Source: Solicoccozyma terricola (Eukaryota > Basidiomycota > Tremellomycetes > Filobasidiales > Piskurozymaceae). Taken from it: a DNA stretch of 64,000 bases. The translations under genes and the position numbers were made by a program. The notes beneath the pieces were generated by a model that did no database searches, had not been told where the DNA came from, and saw only the letters and a list, made by a program, of their open reading frames with translations. Location: contig BCLD01000016.1 in assembly GCA_001600875.1 (NCBI GenBank), positions 224,711 to 288,710 on the forward strand. The letters are read 5' to 3'. Below, in pieces: positions 1 through 9,600 of the stretch (its first letter is position 1; each line of letters begins with the position of its first letter).

Positions 1-2
1 AC

Positions 3-98
3 CGTGACAAGATGGACAAGGCAGTGGCCCGCGTGGCCGAACGTCAGCGGAAAAAGGAGAACAAGACAGTTCGGCCGGTAACTGTGGGTAGGTTGTAA
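3..98 (+). CDS. 3' end of an unidentified gene entering from the left edge
   Basis: From base 3 an open frame runs to a TAA at 96-98. It gives a 31-residue very basic, charged tail (RDKMDKAVARVAERQRKK... ending VTVGRL). Such a tail fits the helical C-terminus of a nuclear or ribosome-associated protein, but it is too short to assign. There is no start in the window, so it is a partial gene if real. The regular K/R/E/A composition is the only support. Confidence 0.35.
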   Translation, partial: RDKMDKAVARVAERQRKKENKTVRPVTVGRL

Positions 99-1044
99 GG
101 TGGCAATAGGGTTCGTAAAACATTATGATTATCCCGGACGTCAAGTTGTACGGCAACCGATGAAATTGCCAGAAAGGTAGTCGGTCATTGTTTCGCGATT
201 TTTGCCCACTTTTCGGCCTCCAACAGGAATTCTTAATGGTGGCGGACATGGGGTCTGTGCTGTCCGAACCCATGACTGAAGAGAGCAATGCTAAGTTGGA
301 ATTTTTTTTTTTTCGGACATGGGGTTAGTGTTGTCCGAACCCCTCACTGAAGGCCAGACCATGCTAAAAACCAGAGTCCGCAATGCCCTTATGTAGGGAC
401 CATGCTAAACTGGATTTTCGATCGGGGGTTCGGACATGTGGTGAATGTCCGCATTCCCTAGTGCCGGTCATTTGCCACCGGAATTTGCCACTGGGGTTGA
501 AACTTGGAGTATTACATAATCGTACCCGCTCTACCACCCGTTGCCACTCACAGCGTGTTCCTCGTCTCTTAGAAGGTAGGTGTCTTCGAACCTCGTCCCA
601 GTTGGTTTCAACGTACATTCAAATATCACCTGAGAAATATACACTCTCCGTCGCTTTGAAGCTTCTGAATCAATCCCAAAGACCCCTCGCTTTTCCACCT
701 GGCTCTCACGAAAAGGCTCTCAAGAAAAGACGACAGTCAGAAAGGTGAGCGCGCGTTGCCATTGTATTCTTCTCAGCACCTCCCTTGCAAACCTCATCCT
801 CCTCCTCATAATACCCCCAGGACCCTCGAAACCTCATATCCATCCTCATGCTCCATCCAAGAACGATCTTACGAAAGAAGGAAAGCAAGAAAGGACAAAG
901 CCAAAAAGGTCGGTCATCGTCGCTTGCTGTAATGTTGTCGCTCCTCGCTGATGTTGTAGCCCTCACATGTTAAATCGGCATCACGCGTCTCCCCCTTTCC
1001 CAGAATACCTCGAACTCGACACATACCTTTTCAAAACATTCACC
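99..1044. other. Gene-free stretch with hairpin repeats
   Basis: I see no convincing gene here. The left half holds three copies of a CGGACAT...GTCCG hairpin unit (annotated separately) and a run of T at 302-313. The right half is probably the promoter and 5' untranslated region of the coiled-coil gene starting at 1045. Short open frames in this stretch have no recognisable domain. Confidence 0.5.
243..451. repeat. Three degenerate copies of a CGGAC...GTCCG hairpin unit
   Basis: CGGACATGGGG is followed 19 bases later by GTCCGAACCC at 243-266 and again at 314-337. Each copy is followed by an ACTGAA and an ATGCTAA word. A third copy at 431-451 reads CGGACAT, 7-nt loop, ATGTCCG, a perfect 7-bp stem. 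The first two copies are about 71 bp apart, so this is an imperfect tandem array of small inverted repeats. Confidence 0.6.
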
Positions 1045-3011
1045 ATGTCTGCGAACCGATTCCAACCTCTATCCGATGACGAGTTTGGCCGTGACTCGAA
1101 GGACCGAAGGAATCTCCTCGGACCCACATCTCCTACGATGACTGGTGAAGGGGTTGTTGGATATGGCTCGGAATTGGACAGCATGGAAGATGAGGATGAG
1201 GACGAGGGGGCGAAGATTCCTAGGTTCAAGGGAAAGGGAAAGGGAAAGGGAAAGGGAAAGGCAATGTACATCCCTTCCTCGGAATCTTCGGGATGGGGGA
1301 CAAGGCCACGATCAAATCACAGTCCGATACAATCCTGGAACATATCAGGACCAAAGGTGTTCTCCAGGCCGACTACAATTCTCTAACCATGGACTACGAA
1401 GCTCTCAAGGTGGACTACAAAGCTCTCAAGGTGGACAATGATGAGAAATCGCGTGACACAGTGGAACACCTCACTTTGCTTCTTGTCAGGGATAGAGACA
1501 TTCGGGATTTCAGGGAACAAGTGGAAACCTTGACAAAGGGAAACGATACTTTGAAAACGGCGAACGATGGTTTGAAAACGGCGAACGATGGTTTGACAGC
1601 AGCCAAGAGTAAGTACTTTAAAAGGAGCCTGGACTATCACACCACTATCAAGGACCACGAGCGGCGATTCGCCAAACTTTCGCATGCCAATGACAACGCC
1701 CTTGCAGAGGCCAGGAAGGTCTCTGACGAAGCCCTCGCAGAGGTGAAGAAGGTCTCTGACGAAGCCCTCGCAGAGGTGAAGAAGGTCTCCGACGAAGCCC
1801 TCGCAGAGGTGAAGAAGGTCTCTGACGAAGCCCTCGCAGAGGTGAAAAAGGTCTCTGATGAACTCGCAGAGGCCAGGGACGAACTCGCAGAGGCCAGGAA
1901 GGTCTCTGATGAACTGGCACAGGCGAAGAAGGTCTCCGACGAAGCCCTCGCAGAGGCCAAAACCGATCTCACAAAGGCAAGGAAAGTCTCGGAATGGAAC
2001 CATGGAGAAGCGACCAAGGCTGCCAATGATCTGAACCTTGCAAATCAGCAGGCTGCGACATCCAAAACTCGAATCGCAACCTTAGAACTGTGTGTAGCGG
2101 GACTCGAGAATCTAAAGTTGGGAGAAGGGGTGGAATCGGTCTACCAGTATGTCTACGAACGTCTGGGACCTCATGGCACCAACCACCCTCCCATCCTCGC
2201 CCCCAACCTCAACCTTGTCTTCACCTGGGACCCCAACACCAACCACTCTTTCCAGGTTAACTCAGGCAGTCTGACAAGTCGATTTACTCTACAACATCGC
2301 ATTGATGCAGCATTGGTGGTCCCTGGGTCGATTGTAGCATGGAGGAGGAGGTATAGTGCTCGAAAAGAGCTCACCCTGTGCGACAGGTACACCCAAGAGG
2401 AACGACTCCAGTACAGGAGGACATTGGTTCCACTTTGTAGAGAGGATTTGCCAGAGTTGATCAACATGATCAAGACAGCAATTGCTAGGTGGGTGGCTCC
2501 TCATGTGTTCCTCTTGTATCAGGTCTACCAAATGTTCAAGGCCGGCCGCATGATCTTGCCTGATCATCTGAATCATCCAGACTTTCTCGAAGTTGAGTCC
2601 TCCTCCTACTCTTTCCTTGTCCAGAATGGGTGGAAAGGAGGAGTACCTCCATCTGAGGATGGAGACGGCATGTGTGACAGGAAGCCAGTCAAGCCTGAAG
2701 GCGACACCTTGCCATTGCCCCCATTCAGAGGCATCCCAATCCCAGAGCGATGGGAAGACCAAGCAGAGGTGGATTGGATCGCTGTTCACGTTGGGTGCAT
2801 CCTAGTTTGCTCCTATGGAGTTGGTAGTTGGGCCATTGTCATCGGGAACCTTGACAGTGGTTATTACAACTATCAACCAGTCAACCAGCAGTATATCTGG
2901 AGGTTATCCTACCTGATTGCAGACGTGGTCTTGGTGGCTGAGACTGTGTGTCAGGTGCTGGTCTTTCTTCGTGGACTTAGCGGCTTTCGGACTCCTCGTA
3001 TCACGAGATAG
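1045..3011 (+). CDS. Unrecognised coiled-coil protein with 11-residue repeats
   Basis: I do not recognise the family. ATG at 1045 (MSANRFQPLSDDEFG) opens an acidic N-terminus and a GKGKGK stretch. The frame then shifts, and an intron at about 1266-1348 (GTACAT...ATATCAG, 83 nt) joins it to the frame ending at 3011, giving about 627 residues. Residues from roughly 80 to 330 are coiled coil. They include tandem KVSDEALAEVK units of 11 residues (33 bp in DNA) between about 1710 and 1985. The C-terminal third is non-repetitive and globular-looking (RRYSARKELTLC, FLVQNGWKGG), with a hydrophobic end. It sits alone in a repeat-rich, gene-poor flank, which suggests an accessory or fast-evolving gene. 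The intron position is inferred from frame arithmetic and splice consensus. A sequencing frameshift is the alternative. Confidence 0.65.
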
Positions 3012-3414
3012 GACTAAAAGGCTTGATCCGAAGAGGACTGCTATGACTGTATTCGGGAACTCACGCAAGTTAGTTTCAGATCTATCCCTTCTACTCACTA
3101 TGTAACGCTGGGATCCGATGATCTAATGTAGTATGAGTGGTTAGGTAGCGAGCCTAAGTCGATATACGATTAGTCGAGATGCGAGGGGCAAATGTAGTGT
3201 CGTGGAATGCGATGCATTAACAGGGTGAATTACAATAGAGAGAAGAGGTCCGTAAGGGAGCGCTCTTTATAGTAAAACGATAGTAAAGAACAATGAAGAG
3301 AGATATCGGATAGTGACGATATCTCGAGGCACGAAAGGAGAATAAGAATGTCTTAACTGTCCTAGAGTAATCCATCGATATCTAGAGAGATCNGTCGGTT
3401 TCTAGAGATGTCCG

Positions 3415-3468
3415 TCGATTGTAAGAGAGATCCGTCGTTTACAATCGAGGGGCGTCGATTGTAATCGA
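3415..3468. repeat. Nested inverted repeats of TCGATTGTAA
   Basis: TCGATTGTAA at 3415-3424 is perfectly complementary to TTACAATCGA at 3439-3448. The same word returns at 3455-3468 as TCGATT-GT-AATCGA, a second hairpin. Related words (GTCGGTTTCTAGAGA, CCGTCG) repeat just upstream. Confidence 0.6.
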
Positions 3469-5218
3469 GGAAGCCCGATTAGTCCAAGAGGCGTAAGAGG
3501 AGAGCGAAAGAAATAGAGTTAAGTCGAGTAAGGATTCGTATCCCAATCCGGATGTAGACGCGTAGGGGCTGAGGCCGTACGAGGCCATACGAGAGATGAC
3601 GCGTCCAGTGTCGAGTGGATTGGTCGTATCCTTACACATCATTATCAATATCCACATTAAATTTCGTATCGACATCCATCGCCTTCACGTCCTACGTATC
3701 CATCGATGGTCGATGCAAAGAAATGCAACAGTGGGAGGGGTGGATTGATGGGAGTGGGGTGGCGGAAAGCGAAGGGAGAGTGTACATTCGGCAAGGTGAT
3801 GGAACGTGAGCGAGATGGTGTTAAGAGGTGGATAGCGAGGTTGATTGTGCACACGAATGTCAGTCTGATTAACGGTCATGATAACACGGTCTCACTCACA
3901 TGCCGGGTAGATAACCTGGGCATTGTCGTCTAGGGAATAGACCGCAACGCCTCCTGTCATAAATCGTGAGTCGTGATTGATTGCTCAGATCGTAGTGGTG
4001 GTCGAAATGCTGCGGTCGTTGCTGATCGACAGCTGATCTCTATCGAGGTCGCATCGACCGGGAGACCCGGAATGTCAATAGCGGCAATCTCCGTGCCATC
4101 TTGATGGAATAAGTGAACGAGGTTGATGGCTAGCAACTAAGCCAACTCGCATTCAAATATTAAGTGCAAATATGGAGCAGGTGAAAGCGCGGCTTCGATT
4201 CCCCGGCGGTGCCCCTTTAATCCGGGTCTTTTTTTCCGCATCCGCCAACCGAGCCGGTCTTGTCGCGGGTGCACGAGGAGTCCCGGAGCTACCCCTCACC
4301 TTGTGGCACGAATCGGCGGTTTCAGATACTTCGTTGAAGATGGCCTATGTTGTGATGGTCCAGCACCCATGAAAGTTAGGACGCAGCCTACTAATACAAA
4401 TACAGACCGCTAAGGATGCGGAGTGTGGCAGATCTTGGTTCTGGAATCGGCCGATTACAGTGACATATTTCGGCTATCGGAATTTCTAGAGGTGATCGAG
4501 ATAGCTTGTACCGAGAAGCTCCACCCAGTGGTAGATTCTACAGCCTACAGCCATTTGCCCCGTCAACTACCGAATGACCACCCGCTGAATAGGTCATTTA
4601 CTAATCGTCGACGTGTTCGATAGGAACTCGGAGGCGGAAGGCCCGCACAACCCAAGACCAACTCGACAGAACCTCACGCTTGACGTTGACCAGGAGTTGG
4701 AAGCGACTAACATGCCGCGAAACATATTCTCCAAAGTAGATCTTCTCGGGTGTGTGACAGCGTACAATAAACATACCGTCGTCCGTACCACCTCACCTTC
4801 ACCGACTGTCGTAATGATGATAATGATGGTCGCTATCCAGGACGCCGTATCCACTTTCATAGCTCGGATGCGTAGCTCGGATGCGACTTCGGGCTAGAGA
4901 CTCTGGTACTCGGCGTTTCATTGGAGTATATTGTGTGACAACGTTGCGGATTTGCCATTTGCAACTACTTATTACTGCTAGATAAGTTCGGTAGACTCCA
5001 TGGACGCCGTTGCCCCGCTATCGTTACACGCTCCCGCGGGGAATCGGTATCATCGACCGCGAGAGAAGCTGCTGGCGCTGGGTCGGAAATGTATGACAAT
5101 CCTCCAGGGAGAGCATCTGGAAGAGACATTGATGATGGTACAGGCGAAGTGAAACGATTCGTTTGACGAACATCAACAGACCTACGATCCACAAACGAAA
5201 CTACACTGCACTTTTCAC

Positions 5219-5332
5219 TCTGTGGAGTGTAGCGTAGTGTAGTGACCTCTGCGTTGTAGTGTAGTGATGGTCAACTACACTACAAAATCACTAAACTACA
5301 CTACACTACTCACTACAGTGTAGTGTAATTTG
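5219..5332. repeat. GTAGTGTAGT / ACTACACTAC inverted-repeat block
   Basis: The left half is built of GTGTAGTGTAGTG words and the right half of CACTACACTAC words. Several staggered hairpins are possible, for example TTGTAGTGTAGTGAT against ATCACTAAACTACAC. It is low-complexity and strongly self-complementary. Confidence 0.6.
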
Positions 5333-5579
5333 TGGATCGTAGATTACAGACAATGTGAAATGCATGTTCCGGAAGCGCCTGGCGGAGAGATAGGCGGTGA
5401 TGCTTAACAATCAGCATCACCTGGAGTATGATGAGGCATAAGAAGGCGAGTTGCACTTGAGGAGGATCAGAAAGTTACTTGTAGTGTTCGGACAAGAACT
5501 CGGATCCCAATCTGGCTGCGTCTTCCCTGTCCCGATTCCTGGGAATATGTATTGATAAACACAGTAGCTAACATCCAAA

Positions 5580-5677
5580 GTCGCCCTGGTGTATCGGTTA
5601 GCATTGCTCTCTTCCATTAATTAATAATTGATTAGAAAGGGCAAGAGTAGGGAAGGGTTCGACTCCCTTGCGCGACA
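5580..5677 (+). tRNA. tRNA-Gly (anticodon TCC) with a 26-nt intron
   Basis: The full cloverleaf can be drawn. The acceptor GTCGCCC pairs with GCGCGAC (one C-C mismatch at pair 6), followed by discriminator A at 5677. The D arm is GTGT/GCAT. The anticodon stem is GCTCT/AGAGT with loop C-T-TCC-A. The T arm is AAGGG-TTCGACT-CCCTT. An AT-rich intron at 5617-5642 lies between positions 37 and 38, the canonical place for nuclear tRNA introns. Anticodon TCC reads GGA glycine codons. No CCA is encoded, as expected for a nuclear tRNA gene. Confidence 0.88.
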
Positions 5678-5681
5678 TATA

Positions 5682-5695
5682 TTTTGTTCATTTTT
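5682..5695 (+). terminator. Pol III oligo-T terminator of tRNA-Gly
   Basis: TTTT (5682-5685) and TTTTT (5691-5695) lie 5-18 bases after the tRNA 3' end on the coding strand, as Pol III termination requires. More T runs follow to about 5735. Confidence 0.65.
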
Positions 5696-5871
5696 GTATT
5701 GTTCATTTTTTGTTTTTGGATCATTTTTTGGCGCGGTGGCGGCGGCGTCGGCTGACACGTCACATCAATCCCGTCTGATAAACAAGAGTTCCCCTGGCCT
5801 TCACCATCGACTTCTAAGTTGAACATCCCGCAACAGCATCCCTCGACAGCATCGACCGACCGACGTTCGAC

Positions 5872-6542
5872 ATGGTGAGTGGTTTAATCGTCGTGGCCGA
5901 ACCGCGTTGACCCATTCCCCCCCACCCCTAGCTCCCGCTATCCCTCCTCAACGCGGCTGTAGCAAAGCCGATGGTGCGTATAAAACCATTCACCGAGTTC
6001 AAAACACTGACCGCTAGGCCTACGCCCGCAGCTCGTTGAATTAAAAAACGGCGAGACATACAATGGCCATCTAGTAGATTGCGACAACTTTATGAACATA
6101 ACGCTTAGAGATGTTTATTTGACAAGTGCAGAGGGTGATAGGTTTTGGAAGTTGAAGGAGGTGTATGTGAGGGGAAATGTAGTGAGTGGAATGTCCGCGC
6201 GAGGCGGATCGTGTACGCCGTAGATGAACGGATGATCCCACCGACTCGACGTCTGTTCTCCAGATCAAATACCTACGAGTAGCAGACACGCTTCTCGATA
6301 AAGTGCAAGAAGATCAACAGCGGTTCCGAGAACAGAGGGATCGAGGTGGTGGACGAGGAGGACGTGGTGGTGGTGGTGAGTGGAGAGTGGAGAACACGAC
6401 CACATGAACCTTGGACTGACTTGCTCATCTCGTAGCCCGCGGTGGTCCAGGAAATAGAGGACGTGGCGGCGGTGGTGGTGGTGGTGGCGGCGGTTTGCAA
6501 CGAGGAGGTGGACCAAATCGAGGACGTGGTCGTGGGCAATAG
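5872..6542 (+). CDS. LSM4: U6 snRNA-associated Sm-like protein LSm4
   Basis: Five exons (5872-5874, 5932-5973, 6032-6181, 6264-6375, 6436-6542) join in frame to a 137-residue protein beginning [15 protein letters not shown]. The first exon is only the ATG. The Sm fold is clear: Sm1 contains [14 protein letters not shown] and [13 protein letters not shown], and Sm2 ends with [12 protein letters not shown]. The C-terminus is an RGG/glycine-rich tail ([18 protein letters not shown]), as in other LSm4 proteins. LSm4 is a subunit of the LSm1-7 ring (cytoplasmic mRNA decapping and decay) and the LSm2-8 ring (nuclear U6 snRNP). It converges with the RhoGAP gene, whose stop lies 145 bp away. Confidence 0.93.
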
Positions 6543-6687
6543 CCAAGGCGGTGTAGCCACTGTACGATTGTGATCCACGATGCGAAATGACCACTTCGTA
6601 TTACAACGTGTTGTTAAAGTAATCCTAGAATCGTCCTGCCCGGTCTACAACATCGGGGCGTGAGAAATACAAACCGGTCGCGAGTGG

Positions 6688-9600
6688 CTACCGTGTCTCC
6701 GTCTCCTCGCTCTGCGTCAATGTCAACGGGCTTGAGCCATCGAGGGGCGATGGGGGAGCACTATGCGGCACTTCCTCGGAGAAAAGCCAATGGAATTCAG
6801 TGATTAGGAGCTATGGTAACGACGCGACGTCAGCACCAACTCGATGACAACCACCCCGTACACCCACCCACCTTGATCAAATTCGTAGCCTTGCCGATAT
6901 TAATCATCGCCACATCCAACCCTCCACGATCCGTCGGCGGACGTAGCAGGTTTGGAGCGAAACACATCGCCAAACTCTGCGGAGGCATCTGATTACTCTC
7001 CTCGAAATCAGTCACCTGCTCGAGGTGATCCATGAGTCGTTTGAGGAGCGCAAAGTGGGCTGGTGGGAGGGTCCATATCAGGTCTCTGACAGCAGAGAGT
7101 CGACGGTCGAGGGCGGGGAGTTCTGTAGCGAGCGGGTCAGTGGGGGGGGGGGGGGGGAACGAAACCGCAGCACGCACGAATCGCCCCAATCAGATCATCA
7201 TACATGACCGACGGCAGCAACGGCTCCGGCAAAAGTCGGAAAAACGACTTAATGACACCGCAGACGACGTGGATATCTGCATAGTCGCCGTCGTTGCCAA
7301 GGTCGACGTCCAGGCCTGGAGGGAGGGGCGTGTCAATTGCATCCCACCGACCGGCCCACCCGCACTCACCAAAATCAAACGCGTCTTGCAACGTCTTGAT
7401 CGACTTTTGAGATCCCGGTACGCGGTACACACTGCAGCGAACGAAAAACACTGGTCAGCAGAGGCCGCGACGACCACGACCACAACCACCCACCCCTGCT
7501 CCAACAAACCCCTCTGCTCCACTGCCTCGAAGCAGCGTTGAATCTCCACAGGCACAGCAGACACGCCAACCAGTCCCTCCTCGCTTTCCCTCGTGATCAG
7601 TTCGGTGAGGTCGACGCGGAAGACTGTGAACGGCAATCAGCGCAATGCGTCCTCCCTTTTACCGCAACCCCCACCCACCTGCTCTCTTCGATGGCATTGC
7701 ATCGACCGGCATCACCGACTCGACCTGCTCCGGGATCGATTCTGCGCTCATGAACGTCCTCCTCTGTTCCAAAGCATGCACCGTCGCCTTGTTGACGGCC
7801 CTGACCCACATCGACCTATCATCCTCCGTGGCCGCTTGCATGACATGCACGAGGCCATCCTCGGTGGCCAGCGTAAACAGAAATGACCTCTGCGCGTTCT
7901 CGAAATCACTCGCCAGAGGCAGGGGAATGACCATGAATGGTTTCGCCGAGGTGTCAAAATCGAGCTCGCATGCGGTACGTGCGTCATTGTGGTCGAGAAC
8001 GGTGGCCGACGACAGTGGACGAGAGTAAAAGTGTTTGATCGCTGCTGTTACCGCTCGTTTGTGAAGCTTGGGGGGTGCCTTTGGTCGCTGTCTCGCATTC
8101 AGCAGCTTGTCAAGGTCTAGTTCCCGGCGATCCAGACGCTGCTTGTTGGCCTCGCGCCGTGAGACAAGTCGGCGTAGGCTGCTTTCATCGGCTTGTATCT
8201 TTTCTCGTTCCGAGACGATCAACGTCTGAAAGGGTGACGTCGTCGTCTGTTGAATACGTGTCGTGTGGCTGGGCCGTCGAGCAAAGGCGCTCTGGCTCAT
8301 CAGAATGCGAAGGAGGTCGTCCAGAGGGGTTGTTGGGGTGCGCGTGACCGTCTTTGAAATTGTATCGACGCCGTTGATAAAGTCGAGAAGGAGTCTATGG
8401 GTGTAACCGTCAGTGCGTCGTCGCCACCAAATATCCCTCCCCTCCACCCACCTCTGCTGCGCAAAATCGATCAATGTGCCCGCCGTTTGATCCTCGGTCT
8501 TGACGCTGATCTCTACCAACCTCTCTACCACCCACCCGATGTCGATGGCACCACCAGCGACCGCTATCGGCGCACCTGCTTGACATTGCCCAAGGAGCGC
8601 GGTCAAAGTGACATCCGACTCGCAACCATTCTCGGACGCGATCGTCGACCAGGCATCTCGACATTGTCGCGAAACCGGTGACACGATTGCCGCGACGAGC
8701 ACTCGCATTGCAAAAGTTGGCACGACAGGGTGCCCCACCTTCCCACTGCGATGTCGCCGTCCGTCCGAACCACATAGGGTCAACGCTTCCATCAGCTCGG
8801 TCAACGCCGCCACCTTGTCCCTTGACGAGTCGATGCGTAATTCCAACCACTGTCGGCAGATCATGAACGCCTTGAACGCGTTTTGAATCGAAATGGGTAG
8901 TTTGGATAGGAAAATCGGCGAGGTGGAAGGATCCGACACGAGCGGTCGAGTGAGGTGGGTGTAGCAGTCGTCGATGCGCAGTGTGGCATCGTCATCAGGC
9001 TTGCGTTGCGCTGTTGTCGTCACAGCCTTGAACCAGCCGTAGGCAGATTGCTTGGCGATGACAGAGGCGGCCTCGAAGAGGTCCTCGCGGGACAATTCCC
9101 AAAGCACGGAACGGCCTACGACGTCTAGAGTCTGGACGACATCCTGCGGCAAGGCAATTCGACCAAACGCCGGTTCCTCCCCCACACCGGCGTCTTCAAC
9201 GAGGGTATCGATCGGTTGCGTGTCTGATATCGGGATCTGCGGGCGTGTGACGAGATGGAGATACTTTCCAAGCAGGTCATGACGCCGCTGCAGCATGTCA
9301 GACGATGGTCCCACAAGGAACGCAATCATCGCATCGTTCAGCTCAATGGTGTCAAGAAAGTCGGCTCGAGCGGCGGGGTCGTCCAGCCACGCGTCAATGA
9401 CATCCAAGATGCAGGCACGGATGTGGCCAACGAGTGCATCGTCGGTGCTCCCCTCGGGCGTACCATCCATCAACCACTGCATCGCGGACGTGTTGAGGTT
9501 TAGATCCGGCTGCGCGATGGCATGGATAGCGCGGTCGTACCGCTTCTTCAGGTACTGTGAGGTCGGGCTTGGGTCAACAAACGCTCACGAACGGCGACCC

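Larger units (their letters stand above)
3012..5579. other. Long gene-free, repeat-containing stretch
   Basis: About 2.5 kb with no gene I can support. It contains nested inverted repeats at 3415-3468, one ambiguous base at 3393, and a GTAGT/ACTAC-rich hairpin block at 5219-5332. The remaining sequence is mixed composition with only short unrelated open frames. It could be decayed mobile-element sequence, but no transposase, reverse transcriptase or terminal repeats are visible. Confidence 0.5.

Noticed and set aside
5219..5332. CRISPR-like or telomere-like repeat
   Set aside because: There are no regular spacers and no TTAGGG-type units; the block is a self-complementary low-complexity sequence.
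8400..8460. Continuous reading through WVEGRDIWWRRRTDGYTHR in BEM2
   Set aside because: It reads open but is bounded by GTGGGT and ACCCATAG and has a length divisible by three; I favour an in-frame intron, so I did not treat it as an inserted peptide.
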